A stretch of DNA of 64,000 nucleotides from Lota lota (GCA_026745465.1 JACYXH010000802.1:2281501-2345500); one strand, 5' to 3'. Counted from the stretch's first letter, positions 24,240 through 41,790 are shown. Made by a program: numbers and translations. The notes: generated by a model from the sequence alone, not told the origin.

Positions 24240-24519
24240 GTTTATTGAGAAAATAAGTAAATATTGGATATGGCCTAACGTACTCTGTAGGTCGCTTTGA
24301 TAAACGGCTGTGTTGTGGTGTTGAAGTGTGATATAGTGTCAGGAACTATGTAATAGTTATCTAATATCTAATAGTAGTGGTCTAGCCTGGTGCAGTGTCA
24401 TTCCCTAGAACAGAACAGCCAGATGAGATGCTATTAATCGTTTTGCTCGTTTAAATGAACGTTCATAAATATGCACACACATTCTTTGCATAATAAGACA
24501 TATGGTGCTTCTGTGCAAG
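24240..24519 (-). other. plek 3' UTR with candidate polyadenylation signal
   Basis: On the minus strand the first AATAAA after the plek stop lies at 24246-24241, giving a 3' UTR of about 0.3 kb. Not proven by transcript data. Confidence 0.5.
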
Positions 24520-28776
<4,257 letters not shown>

Positions 28777-29334
28777 CGCGATGCTCACCACTTGTGAATT
28801 CTGTACACGTATACAATACGGTTTGGAAACTCTCGTGGTTCAGCCTATTCCGGCCGTCTTTATCACTCACACCCATACCCACCCACACACACAAACACAT
28901 AGTCATGCACACAAACACATGTGCATGTCCATACACACAGTCACACATACACACACACACATACTCATGCACATAAACACATGCATGTGCACACACAGTC
29001 ACACAAACACACACACGCACATACACATAGATTCTGACAGAGGAAGTGCTGTTTTTCTGTCACAATGATGAGTGCTTAACACAAAACTTCCTCTTTTCAC
29101 AGGTTAGAATAACTACAGTATATGTGGAAAATGAAGACTATCCACAGTGAATAATTAAATTTCATATTTATTTAAAAACCAACAGCTGTAAACTTCTATG
29201 GATAGTTCCGAACAACTTGAATAACCCATGGGGACCCAAAGTTAAAAAGTCAAGACCCAAACCCTATCAGGAAAATACATAGTATAACAGAGCCACCAGA
29301 TCCCCCTCACAGTAGGTGGTCCTGCATTGTGGCC
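28777..29334. promoter_or_regulatory. plek upstream region with two Ets/PU.1-like sites
   Basis: Immediately upstream of the plek ATG. It contains AGAGGAAGTG at 29039-29048 (plus) and AAAAGAGGAAGT on the minus strand at 29097-29086, both strong matches to the PU.1/Ets core. A CA-rich tract lies at 28877-29020. Pleckstrin is a haematopoietic gene, so Ets-factor control is plausible. The transcription start is not identified. Confidence 0.45.
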
Positions 29335-29592
29335 TGTACTAACCCTGTTCCCAGGTGTTCTCATCTCACGACGGAACGTGTGGAACGGTGTGGTTCTAAT
29401 GTGCTTGTAGATTGGCGAGAGAGAGGTAATTCCGGAGGGTTCAGAGCGACGTCAGAGGGAGAGGAACTTTACATAGAGGGATATCTGTTTCCATACCATG
29501 TTCGGATATTGCATTGTCCGATTCTTTGTCACATTGTCATTGTTGTTTTCATGTTCATCTTCTCACTCCAGGGACTGTTACTAACCTACACA
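29335..29592 (+). repeat. Dispersed repeat, copy A
   Basis: It shares an ordered set of words with 50115-50440 in reverse: ttctcatctcacgac, ggaac, ttggcgagagag (ttggctagagag in B), gagggatatc, tccataccatgttcggatatt (tccgttccatgtttaggatatt in B), and a closing 'ctccagggactgtta' (ctccggggactta in B). Unknown family. Confidence 0.7.
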
Positions 29593-31347
29593 TAGGTTCA
29601 TTGGAAGTAAGAGATCAGAAATTGCGTTAACTTTCGGTGGAGATTTTCTCAGCCTAGGCCTCTACTGTTCTCTTGATTTATAGCACAGCATTGGTAAATA
29701 CTTGATAGAATGGCCAAGTCCTCATGCGTAACACCTGGACCTTAGAAATGGAAAGAATTATACGTGAGTCAACAGAGCTAGATTTGAAAAGTTGTTATTC
29801 AATTTCACAAGTCGCTGGGAGGGTTTGTCTCAGTTTATTGATTGATGATCAAGAAGATCAAGAAGATGATCTGGAATTTGTTTAAATTTTTTTTAATTTG
29901 TTACAAATATGTTTTGGGTAAACAATTCTGTTTAGACAGTAAACAGTAGTTTATTGCCGTAAAGTAGTAAGGCCAACGTGGAGGCAAAAAGATGCGGGAG
30001 CAACTTTGATGACAGTGTCTGAGCGACTCTGTCTTCATATGAATGGGTACTAGCCTACTAATAGTAGTACCCATACATATGAAAACAGAGTGTATGTATG
30101 TACGTACACAACTATGTACATACAGAAAATTAAATAGACTAAAAGGACTATAGTGTGCAATATAGTGACTAAAATACTGGCCAGCCCGTACCTCTTGTTT
30201 TGTTCACAATAATCTTACTAATGACACTTCCAAAAACCCAAACCACCCAGCCAACCGAGCTACGCAGTTCTTTTTTTTTTTTGCACACCACACATGCACT
30301 CGCCCACTTGTCAAGAACAAAAGACACTGATGCCACTCTAGCCACATCACCTTTGTTTCACATCGTATACCGGCTGGGGTTCCTGCACGCATTCGTTCAT
30401 GTACTGCAATTTACCGTATTACATCAATCTCTGTGTTTTTTGTTTTTTTGGGGCAGACAGTCCCTTGCTGTCATGTTTATTTACAGTTCTTGCTGACATT
30501 ACATTACACACCGTAAAAAGACAAATACAATTGTTATTAAGAGTTGGCCTTAGTAATGTTGTTATGTTACCGCTAGAGGGCGTCACCAACACATCAAAAA
30601 CAACAAGGAACAACAACGCTGCTCGATTGCCAAGGTCACGTTTTTGTACAACAAAACATTAATGTAAGGTTCAGATGTAAGATGTTAGAATTAAAGATCA
30701 AAAGGCCAAGTGTCCTAATGAAATACATTGATTGGCGAAAAACAAAACAAACATAAAGTAATAGCTAGAGTGGCCTAAGCAATCAAGCGGCCCATTAAAT
30801 ATTTACAACATGGGGAACTGTGGCATACCATGTTGACGAGAACAAGGTCACGCATGGAAACATGTCACAACAAAACGTGCGACAAACGTCCTTTGTTGTG
30901 TCTACATCTCCTAAACCCAAAGACAAAGACAGTCTTGTTATTCACACACCTGGCTTACAATTCATTTCTGCTGTATTTAAAATGTTGGCGGTTGATTATT
31001 TTATTGATATCAATAAAAGGTTACAGTCAGGAGGTCAGGAACAAGTGCTCTTGGGAACAGGAAATCAATGTAAGCTGTAAAATATTGCAGAACGCACAGA
31101 GGACAGCCTAGTAGAGCTGCTGGCTCCCTACTGATAGGTGACAGAAACAGCCTTCCGTTAGCCAATCGGCAGAAAGTTGTTAACATTTTATTTGTGATTG
31201 AAATAATGACACTCATGGAGAAATACGTAAATGTGTTGCCCTTTCTTAATTAATTAATTGCTCCACTATGTGCTTGAAAATGCATTTTTAATCCCTCATT
31301 TGTATTCTGTCTGTCTGCTCATCAACCTATCTAGCCAATCATCCATA

Positions 31348-31349
<2 letters not shown>
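29593..31349. other. Intergenic DNA, no gene seen
   Basis: AT-rich, with one strong hairpin at 30026-30091 listed separately. The longest frames, at 30820-31111, lie in two overlapping frames and lack domain features. Confidence 0.4.
30026..30091. repeat. 27-bp inverted repeat with 12-nt loop
   Basis: Arms 30026-30052 and 30065-30091 pair with two mismatches (core TTCATATG...ATGGGTACTA). Confidence 0.9.
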
Positions 31350-31391
<42 letters not shown>

Positions 31392-31416
31392 TCTCTATCT
31401 CCCCCCCCCCCCCCCC
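31350..31416. repeat. (TC)n followed by C16
   Basis: A TC tract of about 20 units with interruptions runs into 16 consecutive C at 31401-31416. Confidence 0.97.
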
Positions 31417-32165
31417 TGCCAGGGAGAATAATGAGTTAATGGAAGACCTGCTTATCAGAGCTCCGGGAATGGGTGGGGTTGATGTTTGAGGGGTGGGGTT
31501 GATGTGTGGCTGGCTGGTGACATGCATACTGCAGGAAACCTGTGAAACAGGAAGTCCTCCCACATTACCTTCATACATTTCTTGTCATACCGCAGATTAT
31601 CAACACCACTGCACATTAGTTTGTGTGTGTGTGTTTGTGTATGTGTATGTGTGTACTGATTCACTGATAAATATGGCATGAATTGTGATCTCTTCTGCCA
31701 GGGTCAAACTCCATCACCACCACCTCCACCATCAGCAACTCTACCATCACCACCAGCTCTACCACAATACCCCACCACCTCCAGCATCACCAGCGCCGCC
31801 ATCACCACCACCACCAGAACTGAATGGAATACAGTTCCGCATTCAGTTCCACTATAAAGTTAGCGTTTTAGAATCAAGATGGCTGCTAGGAGAGTAAGGC
31901 CCACGGCTCTTGTTTTCAGTTCCGCAGATTGAGTCGTCTTTGTCCCTGGCACTCCATATCGCACTCCATATCTCACAATAATTCTGCTGAAGAGTGGGCT
32001 GAGCTGAAAGACTAGGTGGTGTTGTGGGGTGGTTGATGGCTTTTCCACGACTGCACACCAGTCTAGGCGTTCCCTTTTGACTGCTGAGAACGCAGTTTAT
32101 CAGTCCTGCATGACGTTATTCATGCATGACGGGCAGACACGCACGCAAACACAGGCTCACCAAAT

Positions 32166-32170
<5 letters not shown>
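31417..32170. other. Non-coding DNA with a CCA/ACC-rich minisatellite
   Basis: Positions 31710-31816 consist of CAC/CCA/TCA triplets (low-complexity), bounded by unique sequence. A GGGTGGGGTTGATGT direct duplication lies at 31469-31506. No gene is seen. Confidence 0.7.
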
Positions 32171-32232
<62 letters not shown>

Positions 32233-32234
32233 TG

Positions 32235-32280
<46 letters not shown>
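32171..32280. repeat. Two (AC)n tracts
   Basis: AC tracts at about 32170-32224 and 32243-32278 are separated by a short spacer. Confidence 0.96.
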
Positions 32281-32281
<1 letters not shown>

Positions 32282-32665
32282 CTTTCAATGTCTGGCTCAG
32301 GGGGACTTGAGTCTCAGTTGAAGCATTGCCATGCTGTAGTGGATCTAACGGGCGTTCTTCATCAACCAATCAGTGTTGACTAAGGGTGAGCGCTAGGTCA
32401 ACCGAAGAAGCACAAAATGCATTACACACATTGAGGACGAGATTTAAGGGGATCTAAATAACTCGCGGCATCTGGTTCCAAAGCATACCTTGATGTAGCG
32501 AAGCTGATTATAAGTGATTGTAGTTATGAGCGGTTTGAGTTGACGCGTTACCGAAGCCGAGGAAGGGGATTATCTCTGCTCTCTGATGGGTTTCTCCAAA
32601 GCGCTCAGATCCTAATTAACAGCTGCATTATGCCCCCCTTCTCAGATAACCTGACACAGGGAAAG
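32281..32665. other. Intergenic DNA, no gene seen
   Basis: Unique-looking sequence without coding features. Confidence 0.35.
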
Positions 32666-32738
32666 ATTTTACACACACATGCGCAAACATACTCACAAGC
32701 AGGAACATACGCACACTCACACACAAACACATGCACCG

Positions 32739-32811
<73 letters not shown>

Positions 32812-32910
32812 TACAAGCACAGGCATACAGACATGCATGCATTCACACACACGCACACACATGCGCGCGCAAACACACACATACACACATACACGGTGAA
32901 CACACACAAG
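32666..32910. repeat. AC-rich compound microsatellite
   Basis: A perfect (AC)n core at 32740-32809 is flanked on both sides by degenerate ACAC/ACATGC words. Confidence 0.95.
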
Positions 32911-34060
32911 CCTTTGCGGGTAATTAAGACCATTGCAAGACATTCAGAGAGGCTGGGGTCAAATAGCAACTCTGTATTGTCATTTCCCCAACGAGAAAAA
33001 ACAAATGCATGCAGTTTAAATGTGATGTTGTCCCTTAAAGGTTTAATCTGTCCTTCTAGCCCAGCTTCAATAAAGTAATAATTTGAATCTTACAACTCTC
33101 TCATTCCTATCATATGTATTTTATCTTGGGTTCAAATCGCCATTGAACTTTCTCCCAGGGAGTTAAATGGCTAATGTGGCTTGCTAGAACGTAATGCTGG
33201 ATTCTATACTCAATATTCGTAATGTTGTTAGTTCATGATGACAAACTCAAGGTTTCTGAAAATGTCTTCAATTTTGAATGGGTGTTACTTCTCTGCTGGT
33301 ATTTTCAGTAATGCAATGTTTCATTTGCGGTTTGTGCAGTTTAATACTTAGCTGTGCTTTGATGCTACTTCATAAAACATGCTCTTCTTTTTCAACCACA
33401 AGCAAGTGGTATATGAAATGTATAAACCCACACTATGATCTGAGTGCAATGTTAAGCTGAATCAATAAGACAGAACTGTCTATTATTTAACCTTTTCCAA
33501 CACACATTTTCCAATAAGCAGCTATATAAGAAGATATTAACACATAGCTCCAATATATCCCAACATGGTGAAAGCCCATTTACTTACACCCGATAATAAC
33601 TTTAATATTCTTATTTGAACCATGCGAAGGTCCTGACCAAGATATAACTATATAAACTCCACTATATAATGTACACTCTTATAATATAATACAACATTAT
33701 CTTATAAGACTGTACGCAATAAGGTGATAAACCCAGACAAATGGTAAAAAGTGCAAACTATTTAAATCACCCTTTTTAATAATAATTTATTAATCTCCCC
33801 AGATACTTTGCACAGCCAGTACGTAGGCTACTTCATCGAAACGTTATTGAACAAACGTTATCTCGTGTGGCCTTCACCCAGAGTATAGCCCTGTAAGCTA
33901 CCTGGATCTCTTCACCTCTGCAGGTTTTAATGAAACAGGAGAATGAGAGAAAAGACATCAGGTGCAATATTTTAATTAACAACAAACAAAGTGTAATGAA
34001 GGAGCTAGCATACTCTATGGCACACTGTGCCAGCGCCAATGAAGCTCAATGCTGGCGTAA
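32911..34060. other. Intergenic DNA, no gene seen
   Basis: AT-rich, with an AATAAA (33069-33074) within a LINE/SINE-like tail (cttcaataaagtaataattt). No coding evidence. Confidence 0.35.
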
Positions 34061-34061
34061 A

Positions 34062-34072
34062 GGTGTGTGTGT

Positions 34073-34103
<31 letters not shown>

Positions 34104-34115
34104 GGGGGGGGGGGG
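34062..34115. repeat. (TG)n followed by G29
   Basis: A GT tract (34062-34086) continues into 29 consecutive G (34087-34115). Confidence 0.98.
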
Positions 34116-35182
34116 AAGAGGTGCCATCGTATGCCAACCAACTCATGCACAAATTGGCTGATAAACAGTTTAATTGGGAACCGGGATGAGTTGTGTGTTG
34201 CCATATGGGCCCAGGGCTCGTTCCAGCCTCAAGGAGCCATCACACTTGTTTATTAGCATCAGCCGGTTCTCCTTCCACCTGTCATTAGCCCTACTACTTG
34301 TAATAATAGTATTGTTATGTGGTACATGTTGCAGTACGGATGCAATTTAGTGGGACACACATGTGAGGTTGGTTTATATTGCTACACGATTGGATCCAGA
34401 GTGCTGAGAATATATATGTTGTATATAATATGTTGATAAAGCGTTAAGTAGCTAATATGCTTTACCTGTCCATTCTGTATATCTGTATATAAGGAAGAAC
34501 AGAATGAAACACTACTTGCCGTTGAACATTACCTCTTTAACATATTACGTTCATAGAGAGACAGGTCATTTTAAGCTTGTGTTTTATTTTTTGTCACATG
34601 TGTAAGTAATGCAGATGAGGGCTCTTATCGACATAACACACCCTGTGTGCTGCCAGCTAAACCTGGCCGTTATGTAGGCCTAGCGCTGAACTACATTAGC
34701 ACACCTTCCTTGATAGTTAGAGGCGAACCCGGGATGATTTTTTTAAATGCATAAATCACACACTAATATTAATGTTGACCGCAAGCAGTGAATATTCCAA
34801 ACTGGATTTGAACCAATTTGCTTTTATAAAATCGTCATAACTTCACCAAGGCGTAATGACACACATTCCAACACACCATGTTTTTTAATCACCTAGTAGC
34901 ACACAATTAGCACTTGGAAACACTTCTGGGCAGCAGTAAGGTTACGCTCATTAACTGCTAGTGCCAAGAAGCCGCTAGCCTGTAGTATATTTTTATATGT
35001 CCATCTTACACACAAGCTGTGTTTCATCATTTATCCTGGGGCAAACCAATGCTGAAATGAATAGGTTATGTCTCTTACGGCTCTATAAAAGATATATTGA
35101 TCCTGGAATGGTTTTGCATCTCCAGGCTATAGTCCAAAGTATTCAGCAGGCCTACTAGCTAGAAACAACAACATATTCTGTT

Positions 35183-35184
<2 letters not shown>
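34116..35184. other. Intergenic DNA, no gene seen
   Basis: AT-rich unique-looking sequence; no repeats of note. Confidence 0.35.

Positions 35185-35261
<77 letters not shown>
35185..35261. repeat. (CA)n microsatellite
   Basis: An uninterrupted CA tract of about 38 units. Confidence 0.97.
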
Positions 35262-35266
<5 letters not shown>

Positions 35267-35639
35267 TTTTCAACCCAGAGGTTAGAAGTTAGCTGGTCAT
35301 TAAATTATTCATCAAGATGTTGCCCTAGGCCTGCCTTTATGACAAGTTTATTGAGAACCCCTCCCCCCCAGATCTGTTTGGTTTGTTCTGGAGAAATCAT
35401 TTTGACAAGTGGTATGTGTTGATATACTGGTTTTATCTTGTAAGCCTATTACAAATGACAGTAAGATAAGAGAAGCAGTAGCAGCACTTTTTTTAATGTG
35501 ACACAATTAATAAAAGGAAAACCGTAAACTGCCACATTTGTTTGAGGAAATTGTATGATTTTTAAAACAACACATACAAAGATGTCAAATACATTTAGAT
35601 GATGAAATGTGTCTAGGAATTGTTGTATCAGTCTTTTGT

Positions 35640-35800
35640 CCTAGATCATGTTGGCAGTCCAATGGTTCTGGGTTTGATTCCCAATGTTCACAGTCTACCT
35701 GTAGGTATCCTTGAGAAAGATGCCTATATCTTTACACAGTCCTCCGTTTTATCACCTGTGTCTGAATATACTGTAGGTCAATTTGGATAAAAGTGTTAAT
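35640..35800 (+). repeat. tRNA-SINE-like fragment
   Basis: Contains 'ctgggtttgattcccaatg', 'ccttgagaaagatgcc' and a closing 'atttggataaaagtgtta', the order seen in teleost SINE bodies and tails as I recall. Similar phrases occur at 54960-55110. Confidence 0.5.
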
Positions 35801-36225
35801 GTAGTTTAATGTAGTCAATAAAATCCTCATAGATGTGGAGGGATATTACTGGGGTCATGAATCGATATGCTCTGCTTGTTAGTTTATTCATCAACAAACA
35901 CACGATAATGATCCTTTCACAGTTCATTAATTGATTACCAGAATTCAAAGTTAATCTTTGTTCACATGCCCGAACATCGTAATGACTCTTAAAATGTTTG
36001 TCGCACTCGTTGCGATTGTAATGTAAATATTTTGTATGTGTGTTTTCCAGCCACATTACAGGTGTGGAAATCTAAGAGTAAATCTGCATCCAGAAGACTT
36101 GGCTTTTTATTTGATTGGCCGGGATTAGCTGGTAATTAATGCTGGGCTCCAGTGGCATTGAGAGGCGACTGGGGCAGAAATAATGTCCTGTGAAGTTTAG
36201 GGCTGCTTCTCTGCTGTTTGTGGAG

Positions 36226-36230
<5 letters not shown>
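35801..36230. other. Non-coding DNA, possible conserved element
   Basis: No gene. The segment 36115-36200 (gattagctggtaattaatg onward) is unique and non-repetitive, of the kind that can be conserved non-coding, but this cannot be tested here. Confidence 0.3.
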
Positions 36231-36296
<66 letters not shown>

Positions 36297-36315
36297 TGGA
36301 GGGAGGGAGGGAGGA
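36231..36315. repeat. (GA)n and (GGGA)n microsatellite
   Basis: About 30 GA units (to 36293) are followed by gggaggga units to about 36315. Confidence 0.97.
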
Positions 36316-37860
36316 AGGCAGAGGGGTAAATAGGAGATGCCAAATGACAGACTTTGGGGGCGGGCAGGAGAGGGGGGTATAAATCGAATCTCTCTGGAGG
36401 CCAAGGAGGCTCAAACACACACTCATCCTGTTGGCATGTGCCTGGTGTGGACTTGCCCAATAGTCCCAACCACCATCATATTGACCTCAAAACTCTCTGG
36501 GACCTTTTCGGTGTTGCATAAATATGCGACAAGGCGGTTGCAACGGTAAAAAGGGAAACGGCATTACAGCATTAAAGACGATATGCTCCTCGGCCTTGAA
36601 CTCATATAAACTATTAAAGTGTTATGTGTATTACGGGGCACTCTTTTATCCATTGAGATAAAAGCCTTGGACGGAACGGACCGCTAAGCCATATCTATAA
36701 CCAAATTAAGCTTTTTCAGGAATGCTCTTATTAAATATGTTCTGGCTTCCCTTACGAGCCGGAGGTACATTAAATTGAATGCAAAGAGAGGTATAAAAAT
36801 AAGTGGTGGAGCACAGCGTTCTCAACAGAAAGGCATATGTTCACTCTCAGAGCTTTTTGAAGACGTATGAGGATGGCGTGCACTTCATTAGGAGAGGCCT
36901 GAGGATGTAATGAGGCTCCACGCTTCCGGGTCCTGGTGTGAATGGGGAGTGGATTGGTTGCAAGGTAGCTGGGATATCAAGAATGATATCCAGTGTTATA
37001 AGACTATTGATTTGAACTTGAACCAGTGTGGGTCACGGGAATGATGGATTTCCCCGGGGCGATGGAAAATGCCTATTTCTCCATAGACGGAGAAAAGACC
37101 ACTGTTATTTTTACCCATCCTCCAGGAAACCTATGCTCTTGTACCATGGATCAGTAAATAAGACAGATGATAAGGATGCCACTATTGACAAAACATATTT
37201 GATCAATATCAAGTTCTCAAGTTTGAAGCAGTACTTACAGAAATACAATATGATTTGTTCATCTTTTTATGCCCAGGACAGGTCATATCAGAGACATAAT
37301 CACGCAGATTTCTTTCATTGAATTCTAATTGGGATAACATTAGATCTCTACTATTATGCCATATAACACCTTGCTGTATTTGCGTGTGTTGTGTTGCAGA
37401 GTTCTTGCAAGTCTATTCTTTGTGTGAAAAATTGTAATTCAGAGAGGTGTTTGTAGGTATAAATGTGTGTAAAAAAACACAAGGTAAGATTTGTGAACCA
37501 CACATCCATATCCCATATGTCTTGCCGTGTGTGTGTTGGCACTATAACATTTGGACCAGCCCTGCTAAATAGTCACCCCCATAGTACCAGCAAGAAATGA
37601 TCTCTGCGGCGCCGCTGCTTTAAGTACATACTGTGCATTTGTTTTCAAAAGGCCTGTCTGTCACTACTCAACCATCAACATTCCAAAGGTACATTCTTAA
37701 CATATATTTTGTGTAAATTAAACAATAGTATTTCTTTAAATTTGAAGGTTTTCATTAATTAGTGTTGGTTGTGGTACATATCATAGCCCTCATAGATATA
37801 ACCATACGGTCAGATAAAGTAGTGGCTTCCACTCCAAATGATGAAATACTTGTAGGAATA
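36316..37860. other. Intergenic DNA, no gene seen
   Basis: Unique-looking, AT-rich. The 97-codon frame at 37028-37321 shows no recognisable domain and no splice context. Confidence 0.35.
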
Positions 37861-38039
37861 TCATACTAACAGGATAAACACTGTAGCCTGGCTACAGCAC
37901 TCAACTCTATTACATGAACCTCTTGCTGCTAAAGCTTTACCTTGGAAGACAGCTGAGCAAAGAGATAAGAATTCCCTGAGAAGGTCAACAAAGTGTACGA
38001 CAAGGTCAAAGGATGTTAGCATCAGCTCTGTCAAAGCAT

Positions 38040-38240
38040 GCCCCTTGGCATAGTTAGCATATCCCATCACTCTCATAACATGCCCCTTATTATGCTATGG
38101 GGCATTTGGCATAGTTAGCATAGCCCACTAGATCTTTAATAACATACCCTTATTATGCTATGAGGAAGGAAGTATAGCCCACTAGCTTTTTCATAGCATT
38201 CCCGAATGCAAGCTATCTCTTTCATAGCACACTCTTGGAA
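38040..38240. repeat. Degenerate ~61-bp tandem repeat
   Basis: ggcatagttagcat recurs at 38047 and 38108, each followed by 'cccttattatgctatg'. A third, more diverged unit follows, with tatagcccactag at about 38173. Confidence 0.8.
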
Positions 38241-39594
38241 TAAAAGGGCCTGCTTTATCATTTCACTTGAACCTCACAAGCAAGGGTTCGTTTTGAACAA
38301 AGCGCGTAATATGTTGTGCTATTAGTAGCTACTCTCTTGATTAATAGTGGCGTCTTGTATTTGATGGAAGTCCACCAGATATTATTAACATATTCCATTA
38401 ACATTCTTTCTTTCTTGTGAAGATCTATCAAATTCTAAGAGCAAAGCACATTTCACAGGCTTCTGATTAGGAGATATCAACTGGAAGTTTACTTCATATT
38501 CATAAGTACACCTTAGAGCAGTTTTTCTGATCTGTACATCAAAAAAGAAAATATTTAGATATTTTCTTTTTATAAAATTGATTTAATGCTTTAAGTGAAG
38601 ATGGAATATGCTTCCGTGTTTGATTAAAAGTTCCCTTTTTTTTGTCTTAGACTCCTGTTATAATCCTGTGTGTTTAAGTGTTTATGTGTGTGTTTATGTG
38701 TGTGAGTACATATGGTGTGTTTATATATGCGTGTGCATGTCAAGCATCTTAACAAGAGTGAGATGCATGTTAATTCACCATGATGCAGAGATGAATATTA
38801 TTTACTAATTATGCATGTAAAGGCAACAAGATGATTTTACATATTGTCACATTCACCGGATTCTCCTCTCACTTGCTTGTTTAAATCAAGTTAAACCTAA
38901 ATATCAGTGGTCTCATTCATGTTCTAATGAATTACTCTATACCAAGGTAGATGAAACGTCCGTCTTGTCTTATGTACTGTATTTCAAAAGATGTAAGTGA
39001 CAAATTAGGAGAGGACAAACCCAGGACACATGGTTAAACAGAATGGCAGAAAGTGAAGACGATTGACTTGCCTTTGCATGGGGATCATTTCGGAGCTGGA
39101 CTCTCTAGCCCAGAGGACCTAACAAGGGCCTTGTAAACAATATAAAACTGAGAGCCAAATCAGTTGGGTCCATTATAAAATGGCTACCACCTGTTATTGG
39201 CAGGGCTCTGGTTTTGGATTAGTTTTTTTGCCTTCCCAAGATCTATTTTAGCCTTTGCATTCGGCATATCACCAAATGTATCAGCCTGTGGGTGGTGGGC
39301 GGATAGCTGGAAGGATGGTGAGTTAATTGGTTGGATAGTTTGAGGGTTAATCAACCATTGGTAACACTTCAACCCCCGTTAATCAATGAGAGTTCAAGCA
39401 GTTATCAAAGCTTGCTGTTAATTCTAAGGTGGTTAGTGGTGTACAGCGTCTTGATGGTATCCGAGTTAAACGTGTGGCGTTAAACGTGTTTTAAGAAGTG
39501 AACTAAAGAAGAGATGTTCCAAGTAGCCCTTTTGTCTCCATTGTGTCCTGTGAAGCAGCCAAACCTCATTATTCTCATTCGTATGACATCGCAG
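38241..39594. other. Intergenic DNA, no gene seen
   Basis: AT-rich, with a TG-rich patch at 38660-38730. No coding signal. Confidence 0.35.
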
Positions 39595-39924
39595 AACACT
39601 GATTCTGTTCCAGAGATTGCTTATGATGATGCTGTTTATTATGGTTTTGATTATAATTATGATTATCATGTTGTCTATTATGTTGATTTTGATTTTGTTT
39701 GTTCACAATTATGATTTGGATTAGGATTAGGATTTTTATGTTGATTTTACTTTTGAGTTCACCTGTTATTCGAATTAAGGCTTTCATATCATTTAATTTC
39801 TATTTTGTAATCAATAATTTTTTACCGTCATTAAGACCTCCTAAAAGTCATAGTCCAAGTAACCTCCATCTGGTGCTTTGACAACACCCACTGACTGGCG
39901 GATACATGTTAGTAAAGGGCAAAT

Positions 39925-39960
<36 letters not shown>
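39595..39960. repeat. TTATGATT-rich tract and C33 run
   Basis: Positions 39615-39740 are built from tgatta/ttatgat/gattttg words (asparagine/histidine-rich on the other strand). Positions 39926-39958 are 33 consecutive C followed by A7. Confidence 0.9.
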
Positions 39961-41000
39961 AAAAAACATGTTTTGTTGAAAACTGTTACATTTTGGTCTC
40001 ACAAACTGTGAACATTTCTGGGTTACTTTTGACAAAATGTATAATGTTTTCAAATGGCGGAAATAATCCGTAAGCTACATAAAGTCTGCGTACTGTAGTT
40101 TAAGCGAGTATAACGTGCGTTTGACCCTCGTCCCTCGCACTTGCTCCTATGGACCCAATGGTTCTGTTTTTTCTTAAACCTTTACCACTGTCAAGACGGC
40201 TCAGAAAGCTGTTTTTTTCGAAACGGTCCCTACAAAAACGAGGGTTTACTTACCATTCAAGACAATCAAGGAATGATTTTGAAACGATTAACCACCATAT
40301 ACTCTATACTCCATTGGCCACAGCGGCGAGGACATCAGACAAGTTGAGTTACTGTGATTACACGCAATGTGTTTACGAGCTAATGATTCCGAAGCCATCG
40401 GGGAATCAATAGAGGACAGCTCAAGGTACATTTCAACAAGAGGTAGCCCTGCATTGCATAATGGCATCTCTTCTTCAGCCTCCAACTTGGTGATTAATTA
40501 CAGCCAATACTGATGTTAAGCACTCATTAGTATGTGTAGGGAAGCATATGTTTCTGTAAGGTCGGCCTAATACCTGTCGTTCTAACTCTTCAAATAGCAA
40601 TGCCTGACAGGAACTTTGCTATTGTATAGGGACATTTCATATTTCTTCAAATTCACAGCTCATTTTAAGCGTTCCTCTGGTATTTGAACCATATTTTTTA
40701 TGTAAAGACAGATCGGTATGGAATAGTGTTATATCTGATGAATGGTAGAATTTAGAGTCATTAATTAAAGCTCGCAATTTGGAGAAACCAGCCAGAGTAA
40801 GCTAGATTTTGAAAGTATCCAACCACCAAAATCCAACCCATACCTTCTGGCTTACCTCCAAAGCCACTCCCCCAAAACACTTGAGCCATATGTGCATGCA
40901 GGTAGCCGGGTAGGTTGGGAGACAGAGAGCTAGGCCATCCAATCATTTCAATTGGGCCGGAATAAACGATTGGACAGGCGTTTCTGTGGCTGTCGCAAGA
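39961..41000. other. Intergenic DNA, no gene seen
   Basis: No coding evidence; overlapping short frames at 40141-40485 on both strands are mutual shadows. Confidence 0.35.
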
Positions 41001-41370
41001 CAATAACTAACCATTGATTAATATTAGTTAATGCAGCAATAAGCATGAACTAAGAATGAACTTACAATTAATCAACAGTAAACTAATGATCATTTATTAA
41101 TGGTGTTCATGTTTACTAATGAGGCTCATGTTAATTAAGGTATTCGGTTATACATTGTGTAATAGGGTTAGAAATTAAATGTTGAAATTAAAAGTTATGA
41201 AATGTAAATCTTAATATACCTTAGTTAACATGAACACCATTAGTCAATTATTACTAGACCATTAGTTAACTGTTAATTATCTGTTAGTTATTTGTTAGTT
41301 AATGCGGATAGCTGCATTAACTAATGTTGATTAATTGTTAATTATTGTACCCTTATTGTAAAATGTTACC
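41001..41370. mobile_element. MITE-like palindromic element, left end truncated
   Basis: Inverted arms 41001-41037 and 41311-41347 match at about 32 of 37 positions (GCTGCATTAACTAAT core). The right end continues tacccttattgtaaaatgttacc (split at 41348-41370), the terminal sequence of a very common teleost non-autonomous DNA element as I recall it (ends in GTTACC, rich in GTTAATTAA words). The corresponding left terminus is missing. Confidence 0.65.
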
Positions 41371-41790
41371 GATTTATTGATTGCTGTAAGTAGAATTTCA
41401 AAACATTTGAGAAAAATGCTTCTAAAATAATTGGCCTACCCTAGCGTAAAATCGTTGTTGATTTTTATTTGAATTCTGCAGGCATGTCTTTGAGATATTA
41501 TTTCACTTTTAGAGAAAATATCAACAGCCACTACTTTCATAAGGCGGCTGTATCAATTATTTTGAAGTGTTTTTGCCACACTGCAAATCAGACTTTCCTT
41601 TGATTTAAAAATAAACAAGTGAGTGTTTTCTAGTAGCCTAGTTGAAAGAAAAATCTATAATCTGAATATCAAGGGGTTCGTTTTGATTTTAAGAAAATAC
41701 ATTGGTCACTTCGTCTTAACATGTAGGATAAGGTAGCACGATAAGGTTTGAAAGAGCATGCCTATATGTTACAAATATCTTTCCAATTGT
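41371..41790. other. Non-coding DNA
   Basis: Contains the minus-strand relative (41395-41455) of the dispersed repeat at 6389. No gene. Confidence 0.4.

Noticed and set aside
38690-39730. Possible telomere-like or coding meaning of the GGATTA/TTATGATT tract
   Set aside because: Only two or three irregular units; it is low-complexity AT-rich sequence.
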